The notes: a model not told the origin generated them from the letters alone. A stretch of 43,316 bases of DNA from an uncultured Caryophanales bacterium (GCA_937873795.1 CALMWE010000321.1:1-43316); one strand, 5' to 3'; positions 9,845 through 19,642 are shown, counted from the first letter of the stretch. Made by a program: numbers and translations.

Positions 9845-10846
9845 TTAAATAGCACCGGTACGGATTTTTTTGACAATTTCGTCAAGAACCGTTGGGTTGT
9901 TTTTAAGATAGGTTTTCGCGGTTTCGCGTCCTTGTCCGATTTTGGAGCCGTTGTATTCGTACCAGGAGCCGGTCTTTTTGATGAAGCCCATCTCGGTCGC
10001 GACATCAAGGGCTTCACCGGTCTTGGAGAAACCTTCGCCGAAGATTAATTCGACTTTCGCGGATTTGAAGGGGGGAGCAACTTTGTTTTTCACGATCTTG
10101 ACGTTCACGATGTTGCCAAGCACGTCTTCACCGTTTTTAATCGCTTCGCCGCGGCGGATATCGATACGGACGGTCGCATAGAATTTTAAGGCGCGGCCAC
10201 CGCTGGTGGTTTCGGGGTTGCCGTAAACGATACCGACTTTTTCACGAAGTTGGTTAATAAAGATGACGGTGCACGAAGATTTGTTGAGCACGCCGGCGAG
10301 TTTTCTCATCGCTTTGCTCATCAAACGCGCTTGTAAACCTACTTGATTATCGCCCATGACGCCATCAAGTTCGGCTTGCGGGACCAAGGCGGCGACACTA
10401 TCGACGATGATGATATCGATGGCGCTGCTCTTAGCCAACATTTCCACGATTTCGAGCGCTTGTTCGCCGTTATCGGGTTGAGACAAAATGAGTTCATCGA
10501 CGTTCACGCCGAGTTTTCGGGCATATTCCGGATCAATGGCGTGTTCGGCATCGATGAATGCCGCTCTTCCGCCCATTTTTTGCGATTCGGCGATGGCGTG
10601 GAGTGCCAAGGTTGTTTTACCGCTGGATTCGGGACCATAGATTTCAATGATACGGCCTTTGGGATAACCGCCGACGCCTAAAGCTTGGTCGATCAAGAGC
10701 GATCCCGTCGGGATGCAGTCAATATCGGCAGCGGGGCGTTCCCCGAGCTTCATCACGGATCCTTTACCGTACATCTTTTCAATGTTTTTTAGAGCCTCTT
10801 CGAGAGCTTCTTCTTTTGCTGAGTTGTTTTGTTCTTTTGTTGCCAT
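9845..10846 (-). CDS. recA: Recombinase RecA
   Basis: [64 protein letters not shown]. Confidence 0.99.
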   Translation of the reverse strand: MATKEQNNSAKEEALEEALKNIEKMYGKGSVMKLGERPAADIDCIPTGSLLIDQALGVGGYPKGRIIEIYGPESSGKTTLALHAIAESQKMGGRAAFIDAEHAIDPEYARKLGVNVDELILSQPDNGEQALEIVEMLAKSSAIDIIIVDSVAALVPQAELDGVMGDNQVGLQARLMSKAMRKLAGVLNKSSCTVIFINQLREKVGIVYGNPETTSGGRALKFYATVRIDIRRGEAIKNGEDVLGNIVNVKIVKNKVAPPFKSAKVELIFGEGFSKTGEALDVATEMGFIKKTGSWYEYNGSKIGQGRETAKTYLKNNPTVLDEIVKKIRTGAI

Positions 10847-10896
10847 AGTTATTTCCTCTCTTTCAAATAATAGCCTAATGAATTAAGAACTTGTCC

Positions 10897-11367
10897 TTAT
10901 TTGCTTGCAAAGGGAAGTTTCAATACTTCGCCAATGGCAAACTCCACTGCCGCTTTCCGAATATCATTACGGGTGCCGGCAAGCGATAAGCGGAATACTT
11001 TTTGGGATTGCGCCGTCGCGATTCCGATGAAACAAGTTCCCACAGGGAGTTGATCCATCGTTTCCGGTCCCGCATTCCCGGTAAAGGAAACGCAGATGTC
11101 AACATTGAGTGCTTTCTTTCCATTCATGGCCATCAACGAACCGATTTCATTGCTGACAGCTCCGTATTTGGTCAACGTTTCTTGTGGAATAGAAAGTAAA
11201 CGCATCTTGGTTTCGTTGGAATACGTAACTAAAGAGCCTTTAAAAACTTTGCTGGCCCCCGGAACATCCGTCAGGGTTTTAGCAAAAAGACCTCCGGTGA
11301 TGCTTTCCACCGAGCCGATCGTCCAGTGATGGTCATTGAGAAATTCGATCAGGGCAGCTTCACGCAT
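10897..11367 (-). CDS. CinA-family protein, C-terminal (PncC-type amidase) domain only
   Basis: GSVESITGGLFAKTLTDVPGASKVFKGSLVTYSNETK, FTGNAGPETMDQLPVGTCFIG; about 156 aa, without the N-terminal MoaB-like domain. Confidence 0.9.
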   Translation of the reverse strand: MREAALIEFLNDHHWTIGSVESITGGLFAKTLTDVPGASKVFKGSLVTYSNETKMRLLSIPQETLTKYGAVSNEIGSLMAMNGKKALNVDICVSFTGNAGPETMDQLPVGTCFIGIATAQSQKVFRLSLAGTRNDIRKAAVEFAIGEVLKLPFASK

Positions 11368-11368
11368 A

Positions 11369-12001
11369 TTATTTATCCTTTAAGACATGGACGTTTTGGA
11401 CAATATAAATGACTCCGGATAAAAGCGAAGCGATGGCGGCCACGTAACATAAGATGTGGGTCACCGACCATCCTTGCGGGAGACCAAGGTACGAAAACGG
11501 CCAATCATTTAAGAACACGAAGACAATGGCAACCATCTCGGCGACGGTTTTGATTTTTCCAAAGATGTTGGCGGCGATGACTTGTCCGCGTTGAGCGGCC
11601 ACCAAACGCATGGCGTCGACAATCAGATCACGTCCGATACAAAGAATGACGACAAGGCTGGGAACGCTGATGACTTGTTCGCTCGCCCAAGCAGGGATCG
11701 AAATCAAGAAGATAAAGGCTGAATCGACTAAGAGTTTATCCGCAATCGGGTCCATGAACTTGCCGAAGTTCGTGACTTGATTCCACTTACGTGCCAAGTA
11801 CCCATCCACAAAGTCGGAGAGACTGGCAATAAGGAAGATAATGCCGGCGATCAGATAGACAAGGTTAATGCCTTGTCCCGGGAGACCGACATTAATGTTG
11901 GGAATGGTGATCCCGAGGGCCGTAAACGGAAAAAATAAAAGGCCGATCAAAACGATCACCAATGCCATTCTCGCCAACGTTATTTTATTGGGCAAATTCA
12001 T
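11369..12001 (-). CDS. pgsA: CDP-diacylglycerol--glycerol-3-phosphate 3-phosphatidyltransferase
   Basis: CDP-alcohol phosphatidyltransferase motif SDFVDGYLARKWNQVTNFGKFMDPIADKLLVD. Confidence 0.96.
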   Translation of the reverse strand: MNLPNKITLARMALVIVLIGLLFFPFTALGITIPNINVGLPGQGINLVYLIAGIIFLIASLSDFVDGYLARKWNQVTNFGKFMDPIADKLLVDSAFIFLISIPAWASEQVISVPSLVVILCIGRDLIVDAMRLVAAQRGQVIAANIFGKIKTVAEMVAIVFVFLNDWPFSYLGLPQGWSVTHILCYVAAIASLLSGVIYIVQNVHVLKDK

Positions 12002-12015
12002 TGAAATCTCCTTTA

Positions 12016-12356
12016 TGAGTACCGACCTAGTAAGCCATGTTCTGTTTTAGATAATTATTCATCTATGCAAAGCATGCGTCGGGAAATTCTTAATTATTTC
12101 CTTCAACTTCCCCTACCAAATTTGGGTTTCTCGCTTGTGGGGTTTACCGCGTTCCACCCCTTGGTTTCCCAAGGGCTACGTCACTGTGGCACCTTCAAGG
12201 GTTCCGCCATACCTTTCGGTTTAGGCATCGCCCTGCCGTTATGCGCTCCCGCATACCTGGCGTTATTTTTTCCGCCAGCGCAATCACTACGAGCATCACA
12301 GCTCGTGCGAGCATGGACTTTCCTCTAACGCAAAGCGTCAGCAATTATCCGGGTCG
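12016..12356 (-). ncRNA. rnpB: RNase P RNA component (bacterial class B-like)
   Basis: Minus strand contains GAGGAAAGTCCATGCTCGCACGAGCTGTGATGCTCGTAGTG and ends ACAGAACATGGCTTACTAGGTCGGTACTC, both RNase P RNA hallmarks; adjacent to gpsB as in Bacilli. Ends approximate. Confidence 0.95.
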
Positions 12357-12369
12357 ATATTTACTTTTT

Positions 12370-12732
12370 TTACTCGATTTTGTTGGGATCTTTTCCTAAA
12401 CGGAATAAAGCGGATTCCAACGATTTGATTCGTTTTAAGAGCTCGATGTTTGAGAGGCTTACGCCGGTATCGTCGTCCAAATTCTTAAATTTTTCTTTGA
12501 GCAAAGCGTTCTGAATTTCAAGTTCCTGAATCTTTTCTTTGTAGGCCTTGTTTTCGGCTTTTAAAGTTTCAATCATCGGGATCTCGCTTTTTTGGTAAAG
12601 CTCAAGAAACTCATAGTCTTTGATCACACGATCAAGGAAGGTGTCAACCTCAAGCGCTTGATAGCCTTTCACATTCGCGGAAAAACGTTTTTTTAGGATC
12701 TTTTCGGCGGATAAATCAAGCTTAAAGTCCAT
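12370..12732 (-). CDS. gpsB: Cell division regulator GpsB / DivIVA-domain protein
   Basis: DLSAEKILKKRFSANVKGYQALEVDTFLDRVIKDYEFLE; adjacent to rnpB; start placed at MDFKLDL. Confidence 0.88.
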   Translation of the reverse strand: MDFKLDLSAEKILKKRFSANVKGYQALEVDTFLDRVIKDYEFLELYQKSEIPMIETLKAENKAYKEKIQELEIQNALLKEKFKNLDDDTGVSLSNIELLKRIKSLESALFRLGKDPNKIE

Positions 12733-12742
12733 ACCATCAACA

Positions 12743-12808
12743 CCTTTCGATTTATTATATATTTTTTTATATAATAAAGCAATAAAAAAGACCCTTGAAA
12801 TCGAAAGG
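12743..12808 (-). repeat. Nested inverted repeat in the gpsB leader
   Basis: Outer arms cctttcgattt (12743-12753) and aaatcgaaagg (12798-12808) are perfect reverse complements, enclosing TTTATTATATA-TTTTTT-TATATAATAAA. Confidence 0.75.
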
Positions 12809-12821
12809 TTTTCCAAGGTCC
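12781..12821 (-). terminator. Terminator-like hairpin (possible attenuator) upstream of gpsB
   Basis: Minus strand GACCTTGGAAA-ACCTTTCGA-TTTCAAGGGTC-TTTTTTATT. Confidence 0.65.
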
Positions 12822-12881
12822 TTCCTGTTTTTTATTCTTCATAGAATAAACAATATGATATACTAAACCCGAGGCCCGTTC

Positions 12882-13607
12882 ATGAAGTCATTATTAAAGC
12901 AAATTAAAAACCGTAAACACCTTATTTTTTTAGATTTGGAAGGCACCCAATTTAGTCATGAAATGATTGCTCTTGGAGCAGTCAAAGTGGATATTAATCG
13001 GTCCGGAAAAATCTTGCTCATCCATAAAGGCATGAAAGTTTTCGTCAAGCCCCAGGGAAAGATCGGGACTTTTGTGACCAACCTGACCGGAATCACCAAA
13101 GAACAAATCGACAAAGATGGCATTACCTTCGCTGACGCCTTGATTCAGTTGAAGAAATATTGCGGGTTAACCTTCTCACGAAGTGTGTTCGTGACCTTCG
13201 GTAACCACGACCTTCGCATCGTCATGCAATCGTTGGCCCATAACCCCACCGCCAATGCCGATATCGCCAAGTACATTTGCAAGAACGACATCGACCTTTC
13301 GGCCACCTTGGCTCAATACATTAAAGACGCAAACAACAATCCCTTCTCGTTGATGAATTATTTAAAAGTTTTCGGCGTTACTCCCGAAGGCGTCGCTCAC
13401 GATCCTTTATGGGATGCCAAAAACCTCGTGTTGCTCTATCAAGCGGCGATGTCCAAAAACGAAATCGTGTTTGATGAATATCTGAAATTATTAGGCAATA
13501 TGCGCCACCTTCCCGAACCCATTACACAAGTCGTCAGCAAATTAGTCCGTGGCGAAGATGTGACGTCCGCATCGTTCAAAGAACTGGTGCGCGAATCGGT
13601 GAAATAA
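12882..13607 (+). CDS. DEDD-family 3'-5' exonuclease (DnaQ-like)
   Basis: FLDLEGTQFSHEMIALGAVKV (DxE), FVTFGNHDLRIV, HDPLWDAKNLVLLY. Confidence 0.85.
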   Translation: MKSLLKQIKNRKHLIFLDLEGTQFSHEMIALGAVKVDINRSGKILLIHKGMKVFVKPQGKIGTFVTNLTGITKEQIDKDGITFADALIQLKKYCGLTFSRSVFVTFGNHDLRIVMQSLAHNPTANADIAKYICKNDIDLSATLAQYIKDANNNPFSLMNYLKVFGVTPEGVAHDPLWDAKNLVLLYQAAMSKNEIVFDEYLKLLGNMRHLPEPITQVVSKLVRGEDVTSASFKELVRESVK

Positions 13608-13609
13608 TT

Positions 13610-14191
13610 ATGATCCGATATCCCAACGGCGTTGAAGGGCAAGTCCTTCCCAAAAAAGCTGAAAAAACCAATCTGAAAAATGCCGCCAACCGCGGGATGG
13701 GTCTTGAAGCGGACATCAATAACGCCAATGCTTACTACAATGAAAAAGAGGTGGCGTTGATAACCAAACGCCCCACCCCAATCAATATTGTGAAGGTTGA
13801 CTATACCAAAGGCGCTCGTATTACCGACGCTTATTTTGAACACCAATCCACCACCGATTATAATGGCATATACCGCGGAAAATACCTCGATTTCGAAGCC
13901 AAAAGCACGCGCTCGAAAACGTCCTTTCCGCTTGGCAACATTTCCGTTCATCAAATTGCCCATTTAAGAAGAGTGCTTCAGCAAGGCGGCATTGCTTTTT
14001 TCATCATCTGTTTCTCGGTGATTGATGAGTATTATGCCATCGATGCCCGTTATGTCATCGATTGTTTTGAAAATGCGGCAAGAAAATCAATCACCCTTGA
14101 AACCATCAAAAAAGTGGGATGTTCGATCCGTCAAGGATTCACCCCACGCCTTTATTATCTTGAAGCGGTCGACCAACTTTATTTCAAGTAG
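13610..14191 (+). CDS. recU: Holliday junction resolvase RecU
   Basis: NRGMGLEADINNANAYY, DYNGIYRGKYLDFEAKSTRSKTSFPLGNISVHQIAHL. Confidence 0.95.
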   Translation: MIRYPNGVEGQVLPKKAEKTNLKNAANRGMGLEADINNANAYYNEKEVALITKRPTPINIVKVDYTKGARITDAYFEHQSTTDYNGIYRGKYLDFEAKSTRSKTSFPLGNISVHQIAHLRRVLQQGGIAFFIICFSVIDEYYAIDARYVIDCFENAARKSITLETIKKVGCSIRQGFTPRLYYLEAVDQLYFK

Positions 14192-14822
14192 TTTCTTCTT
14201 TGATTTTCCGGCAATAATCCCGTAAGCGGCATTGTTCACATTGAGGATTCATTGCTTTACAGAAATAACGTCCGAAATGAATCATTTGATGATGCGTCTT
14301 GATATAACGATCTTCGGGAACTGCTTTCCGAAGTTTTTTTTCGATGATTTCAACTGAATCAGCGGGATTGGCAAAATAAAGACGCTTTGATATGCGAGCC
14401 ACATGGGTATCCACCGCAATCTCGGGAAAACGGAAGAGTTCGGCCCGAACGACGTTCGCGGTTTTGGCTCCCACGCCCGGTAGACTCATAAGGTCTTCTT
14501 TGGCGGATGGCACTTTACCATCGAAACGGTTGATGATTTCGCGGCAACAATTTTTGATGTTAAGAGCTTTGGTCCGGTAAAGACCAATCGAGCGAATATG
14601 ACCTTCGATTTTTGCAATGTCGGCAATGGCAATGGATTCAAGGGTCGTGAATTCACCAAAAAGCCTCGGGGTTACGAGGTTGACGCTTTTATCGGTTGTT
14701 TGAGCGCTTAAAATGACCGCTATCAAAAGCGTGTAGTCGCTTGTATAATTCAGCTCACAGGAAGCATTGGGAAACAATTCATCAAAAAACGAAAAAATGG
14801 CGGCAAGTGTTGTTTTATTCAT
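14184..14822 (-). CDS. nth: Endonuclease III
   Basis: HhH motif LMSLPGVGAKTANVV, VDTHVARISKRL, 4Fe-4S loop CKAMNPQCEQCRLRDYC; start at MNKTTLA. Confidence 0.96.
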   Translation of the reverse strand: MNKTTLAAIFSFFDELFPNASCELNYTSDYTLLIAVILSAQTTDKSVNLVTPRLFGEFTTLESIAIADIAKIEGHIRSIGLYRTKALNIKNCCREIINRFDGKVPSAKEDLMSLPGVGAKTANVVRAELFRFPEIAVDTHVARISKRLYFANPADSVEIIEKKLRKAVPEDRYIKTHHQMIHFGRYFCKAMNPQCEQCRLRDYCRKIKEETT

Positions 14823-15474
14823 CGTCCTCGTCAACCCACTTTGTTTGCGCGATGGCAATGGTTTTTTCGATGTCTTTATTCCATTGTTCGTTGACTGCGG
14901 AATAACCTTCTTTGGAAACGTCGTCACGGGTCGCCCATTTCAAAAGAATTTTGTCGATTGAGCGAATCGATTTCTTGTTATTCGAAATTGCTTCATGAAG
15001 AGCGTTAATGATGACTTCATCGGTATAACCGAAGCCAACCCATTCACGAATACGTGAAAATTCCAAAGGTGAGAGCGTACGTCCAAATTCTTTTTCAAAG
15101 ACTTGATAAATATTTTGGATTTGCGTCGAAAATTCATTCGAGTTGACGGCTTCATGATCTTTGATGATGGCCAGTTGGAACTCGCGGAATAATCTTTTTT
15201 TCAAAGGTTCAAGCGTCGTCTTCATTTGGCTTTCGGAATTATCAAACTCAAGAATGTTCTTGTTGAGCAACTCCACCAGAATTTGATCGATTTCGGTAAT
15301 TGGCATAGACATCTTTAACGCCAATAAGTCGGCTGTCACGAGCGTGTTTTTTTGTTGCAACAAATGATCCACCATGCAGATGACGGACATTTGTTTTTCG
15401 TTGATTCCGAACTTTTTGTAATTTTCCAAAAGCAAATAGTGGAAGTCAATGGCGCCGAGAAGACTATTTTCCAT
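14815..15474 (-). CDS. dnaD: DnaD domain-containing replication protein
   Basis: C-terminal FEKEFGRTLSPLEFSRIREWVGFGYTDEVIINALHEAISNNKKSIRSIDKILLKW is DnaD-domain like; adjacent to nth as in Bacillus. Confidence 0.9.
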   Translation of the reverse strand: MENSLLGAIDFHYLLLENYKKFGINEKQMSVICMVDHLLQQKNTLVTADLLALKMSMPITEIDQILVELLNKNILEFDNSESQMKTTLEPLKKRLFREFQLAIIKDHEAVNSNEFSTQIQNIYQVFEKEFGRTLSPLEFSRIREWVGFGYTDEVIINALHEAISNNKKSIRSIDKILLKWATRDDVSKEGYSAVNEQWNKDIEKTIAIAQTKWVDEDDE

Positions 15475-15526
15475 AAAAACACCTCTGATTGTTATATCGT
15501 AGCATAAAATGCTAACAGTTTTTGAG

Positions 15527-16189
15527 TTAGCTTCCGATTTTTCCGAAAGTTTTAAGCAAGGTCTCCGCTTGTTCCGCATCTATGGAGCGCAGTTTGGTCA
15601 GTTCTTCATTGACTTTGGAAGGTTGCAAAAGCCCCAGCAAATCCCAATTGTTTTTGATGGCTTGAAGCGTATTGGGCTCGATTTCAAAATGGAGTTTAAG
15701 ATGGAATCGAAGAGCCCTCAACATCCGAAGAGGATCTTCTTGAAAGCGAACATTGGGTTCGCCGATGGTGCGAATGATCCGTTTTTCGAGGTCATTGACA
15801 CCCCCAGTGAAATCATAGACCCGTTGGGCGGCATCGATATAGAGTGCGTTAATCGTGAAATCCCGCCGCGAATAGTCTTTTTCAATGTCACTCACAAAAC
15901 TGACCGAGGACGGATGGCGATGGTCTTTATAAAGCTTTTCCTCGCGTAAGGTGACGATGTCGACCCTTTTCCCCTGCCGTTTCAAGCGAATGGTTCCGTA
16001 ATGGGAAAACGTGAAGTCCGCATCCGGTAAAATGGTTCGCAGGTCACTGGGAATGGCATCGGTCACTAAATCAAAATCTTCGATCGCGCGGCCAAGCAAA
16101 AAATCACGGCTTGTTCCGCCGATCATATAAAGCTTTTTGCCATACTTTTCAAACAGTTCCGCAAGATCGAGAAAAATGCTGATATCCAT
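15527..16189 (-). CDS. cca: CCA tRNA nucleotidyltransferase / poly(A) polymerase family protein, short (220 aa)
   Basis: YMIGGTSRDFLLGRAIEDFDLVTDA, SRRDFTINALYID, FQEDPLRMLRALRF; stops shortly after the neck region. Confidence 0.9.
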   Translation of the reverse strand: MDISIFLDLAELFEKYGKKLYMIGGTSRDFLLGRAIEDFDLVTDAIPSDLRTILPDADFTFSHYGTIRLKRQGKRVDIVTLREEKLYKDHRHPSSVSFVSDIEKDYSRRDFTINALYIDAAQRVYDFTGGVNDLEKRIIRTIGEPNVRFQEDPLRMLRALRFHLKLHFEIEPNTLQAIKNNWDLLGLLQPSKVNEELTKLRSIDAEQAETLLKTFGKIGS

Positions 16190-16239
16190 GAGTTATTCCT
16201 TCGCCCTAATGATACCCCAACACCGAAAAAAGAGGAAAC

Positions 16240-16262
16240 AAAAAGAGGGCACATGGCCCTCT
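16240..16262 (-). terminator. Intrinsic terminator after hup
   Basis: Minus strand AGAGGGC-catgt-GCCCTCT-TTTTG. Confidence 0.85.
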
Positions 16263-16271
16263 TTCGTATAC

Positions 16272-16562
16272 TTACTTAGCTTTCTTCGGGCTCTTGAGTA
16301 ATTGTTTCAAATTCTTTGAGGGTTTGAAAACAACAACGGTCGCGGCTGGGATTTGAATCTTTTTGTGGGTGGTCGGATTCACACCAACACGGCCTTTGCG
16401 ATGTCTGATACCAAACGCGCCAAAACCAGAAATCTTGACGGGTTCGCCTTTGGCTAAGGCTTTCTCGGTAATCGCAAAAAAGGCTTCAACTGCAGTCTCG
16501 GCATCTTTCTTCGTCAAGTTAGCTTTCTTCGCAACTTGTTCGACTAAATCGGACTTGTTCAT
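16272..16562 (-). CDS. hup: HU family DNA-binding protein
   Basis: MNKSDLVEQVAKKANLTKKDAETAVEAF, GFGAFGIRHRKGRVGVNPTT. Confidence 0.98.
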   Translation of the reverse strand: MNKSDLVEQVAKKANLTKKDAETAVEAFFAITEKALAKGEPVKISGFGAFGIRHRKGRVGVNPTTHKKIQIPAATVVVFKPSKNLKQLLKSPKKAK

Positions 16563-16664
16563 TGTATTTCCTCCATCTTTCCTAAAATAAAATTAGCACA
16601 ATCATTCGAGAATAACAACACCTACACCGTCTCAACATGCGTTAACCATCGGCAAAAAACGGAC

Positions 16665-17663
16665 TTATTCACCTTTTAAAGGCCTTGCCATCAGTCTCTT
16701 TACCATCTCTGAAGGTTTACCTTCATGGTAGAGGACTTCATAAACAGCGTTGACAATGGGAAGTTCCAGTCTGTGTTCCTCGGCAAGTGTATGAATTATG
16801 AGTGTCGCAAGGATACCTTCGACCGTGTTGGCATGTGTTTTTAGGAAGTTTTGTGACGAGTCTTCTTTGCCAATTTCGATGCCCGCGCGGAAGTTACGGC
16901 TATGCAATGAGTTGCACGTCAAACTCAGGTCCCCCAAACCGGTGAGTCCCTGGAATGTTTTCCGCTTTCCGCCAAAATAAGTTCCGAACTTGACGACTTC
17001 CGCCAAGCCTCGTGTGATTAAAGCAGCCCTAGCATTATTTCCATAGCCTAAGCCATCAATAATGCCACTGGCCAGGGCAATCACATTTTTCATCGCGGAA
17101 CCAATCTCTGCCCCCACTTCATCTTGTTGGGCATAGACACGGAAATACTCATTCGAGAACAAGTGTGCCACTTCATGCGCCATTTTTTTACTTTTCGAAG
17201 TGCTCGTAATTAACGTCAGTTTTCGGATAATGACTTCCTCGGCAAAACTAGGCCCAATCAACGAAACGACACCAGGGTGTTTTCGCTGAGGAAAAAAGTC
17301 ACGGATCAAACACGAAAGCCGTTTTTTGGTTTGGACATCAAAACCTTTGGCAGTATTCACGAGAACCATCTTCGGCGTGATAAGATCGTGGATTTGCTCC
17401 AAAACGCCTCTTAAAGCGTTGGAAGGAACGGCAAGAACAACGTAATGGGCGTCGTTGAGCGTTTCTTGAATATCTGCGGTCGCAAGGATTTGCGGTGAAA
17501 AGAAAAAATCATTCCCGAAATACTTCGGGTTACGATGTTCTTCATTGATCGTTTTTATTTGCAGCGGGTCGCGTCCGTGAAGCATCACGGAGTGACCATT
17601 GTCAGTTAAGACTTGCCCAAGCGCGAGCGCCCAAGAACCCGTTCCAAAAATAGCAATCTTCAT
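16665..17663 (-). CDS. gpsA: Glycerol-3-phosphate dehydrogenase [NAD(P)+]
   Basis: GTGSWALALGQVLTDNGHSV, VNTAKGFD, GPSFAEEV, GLTGLGDLSLTCNSLHSRNFRAG. Confidence 0.98.
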   Translation of the reverse strand: MKIAIFGTGSWALALGQVLTDNGHSVMLHGRDPLQIKTINEEHRNPKYFGNDFFFSPQILATADIQETLNDAHYVVLAVPSNALRGVLEQIHDLITPKMVLVNTAKGFDVQTKKRLSCLIRDFFPQRKHPGVVSLIGPSFAEEVIIRKLTLITSTSKSKKMAHEVAHLFSNEYFRVYAQQDEVGAEIGSAMKNVIALASGIIDGLGYGNNARAALITRGLAEVVKFGTYFGGKRKTFQGLTGLGDLSLTCNSLHSRNFRAGIEIGKEDSSQNFLKTHANTVEGILATLIIHTLAEEHRLELPIVNAVYEVLYHEGKPSEMVKRLMARPLKGE

Positions 17664-18971
17664 TTATTTTCTTTCACGGCAGACAATCGTTATCGGGGTG
17701 CCTTCGAAACCGAACGTTTCTCTCAAACGGTTTTCAAGATACCGTTGATAAGAGAAATGCATAAAATGCGTGTCATTGACAAACAAGACAAAAGTCGGGG
17801 GTTTAATCGAGACTTGGTTGGCATAGAAGATTTTGATTCGACCGCCGTTAAAATACGGCGTAGGATTCAGGATTTGAGCATCTTGCATGATTTCATTGAG
17901 CGTTGAAGTCGCCACGCGGAGGCAATATCCGTCATAGGCGACGTCGATGCTTTGGAAAACCGTATTGATGCGGGAACGTTCTTTGGCCGAAACGAACACA
18001 ACCGGAGCATATTCCAAAAACTTGAATTCATCGCGGACTTTTTTGATGAAATCGCTCATGGTGTTATTTTCTTTTTTGACTAGATCCCATTTATTGACCA
18101 CGATGATAATTGCTTTTTTAGCTTCCATCGCATAACCGACGACGTGTTTGTCTTGTTCCCGAATGCCTTCGTTACCGTCAAGCACCAAAAGCACGATATC
18201 GCTTCGGTCAATCGCGGAAAGGGCACGGATGGCGGAGTATTTGTCGACCGCTTCATAGATTTGTCCACGTTTCTTTAAACCGGCCGTATCGATGACCACA
18301 TAATCTCTGCCTTCACGGCGGAAAGAAGTATCCACCGCATCACGGGTTGTGCCTTCAATATTAGACACAATGACACGGTCTTGATTGAGGATGGCGTTCA
18401 CTAAACTGGATTTCCCGACATTGGGGCGCCCAATGACAGAAAAACAGATTTGGCCTTCGTATTCTTTTTGCTTTTTATCTGGCAAAACCGCCACGATTTT
18501 ATCTAAAAGATCGCCAATACCGATGCCATGGACACCGGAAACGGGAATCGGATCGCCTAATCCCAAACCGAAAAATTCGGAGATGGAATCCGCTTTCGTA
18601 ATATCATCGATTTTGTTGACGACGAGCAAGACAGGCTTCTTAGCTTTATAAAGCATCTTGGCGACCATGCGGTCGTCCGCGGAGACGCCGATGAGTCCAT
18701 CAACAACAAAAACAATGATATCCGCTTCATTGATGGCAATTTCGGCTTGAGCCCTTATTTGTTCTTGGAAAGGATGGTCAGCGATTTCAATACCACCGGT
18801 ATCGATGACGCTGAATTCTTTGGTTAACCAACTAGCTTGGGCATACAAACGATCACGTGTTGAACCGGCGGTGTCATCCACAATGGAGTGGCGGGCCCCG
18901 ACGATACGGTTAAAAAGTGTCGATTTCCCGACATTGGGGCTTCCAACGATGGCAACGCTTCCTGAGATCAT
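17664..18971 (-). CDS. der: Ribosome biogenesis GTPase Der (EngA)
   Basis: Two tandem GTPase domains (GSPNVGKSTLFNRI, GRPNVGKSSLVNAIL), KH-like C-terminus. Confidence 0.98.
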   Translation of the reverse strand: MISGSVAIVGSPNVGKSTLFNRIVGARHSIVDDTAGSTRDRLYAQASWLTKEFSVIDTGGIEIADHPFQEQIRAQAEIAINEADIIVFVVDGLIGVSADDRMVAKMLYKAKKPVLLVVNKIDDITKADSISEFFGLGLGDPIPVSGVHGIGIGDLLDKIVAVLPDKKQKEYEGQICFSVIGRPNVGKSSLVNAILNQDRVIVSNIEGTTRDAVDTSFRREGRDYVVIDTAGLKKRGQIYEAVDKYSAIRALSAIDRSDIVLLVLDGNEGIREQDKHVVGYAMEAKKAIIIVVNKWDLVKKENNTMSDFIKKVRDEFKFLEYAPVVFVSAKERSRINTVFQSIDVAYDGYCLRVATSTLNEIMQDAQILNPTPYFNGGRIKIFYANQVSIKPPTFVLFVNDTHFMHFSYQRYLENRLRETFGFEGTPITIVCRERK

Positions 18972-19642
18972 TTGACTTCACCCACTCCGGTTTTACGTTT
19001 GATGATGGAAAGAATCGTATTGACCACTTCTTCGACACTCATGAATGAAGTATCGATTAGCACCGAATCAGCAGCAGCTTTAAGAGGAGCAAATTCGCGG
19101 TGGGAATCGATGTAATCTCTTCGGCGAAGGTCTTCTTCGATTTCTTTGAGCTCACATTTAATGCCTTTTTGGATGTTTTCTTCATAGCGGCGGACCGCAC
19201 GGGTTTCCACTGAGGCGATTTGGAAAATTTTGACTTCGGCGTTGGGTAAAACATAAGTTCCGATATCTCTTCCGTCCATGACGACGGAACCTTTTTCAGC
19301 CATTTCACGTTGCAAATCAACAAGGTGCAAACGGATCGCTTTATAAGAGGCAATATAAGAAACATTGGAAGAAATGCGGGTTTCCCGGATAACATCGGTG
19401 ACATCTTCGTCGTTACAAAGTACTTTACCGCCGGGAAGAAGTTCGATGAATACTTCAGGGATCAGAGCACATGAAGCGGCTTCATTCTGAGGATCGACGC
19501 CTTTTTTAAGAACATAGTAGGTAAAAGCACGGTACATAGCGCCGGTATCGATATAAATAAAGCCAAGGATTGAAGCAACTCTTTTTGCGACGGTTGATTT
19601 TCCAGCAGCGGCTGGGCCGTCAATAGCAACACTGATTTTCAT
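18968..19642 (-). CDS. cmk: Cytidylate kinase
   Basis: MKISVAIDGPAAAGKSTVAKRVA, YIDTGAMYRAFTYYVL, DGRDIGTYVLPNAEVKIF. Confidence 0.97.
   Translation of the reverse strand: MKISVAIDGPAAAGKSTVAKRVASILGFIYIDTGAMYRAFTYYVLKKGVDPQNEAASCALIPEVFIELLPGGKVLCNDEDVTDVIRETRISSNVSYIASYKAIRLHLVDLQREMAEKGSVVMDGRDIGTYVLPNAEVKIFQIASVETRAVRRYEENIQKGIKCELKEIEEDLRRRDYIDSHREFAPLKAAADSVLIDTSFMSVEEVVNTILSIIKRKTGVGEVK

Noticed and set aside
12065-12328. 87-aa plus-strand ORF from the ORF track
   Set aside because: It lies entirely antisense to the RNase P RNA gene and has no SD or recognisable protein family.
14184-14191. 8-nt convergent overlap of recU and nth
   Set aside because: Small tail-to-tail overlaps are common in compact genomes; nothing further supports regulation.
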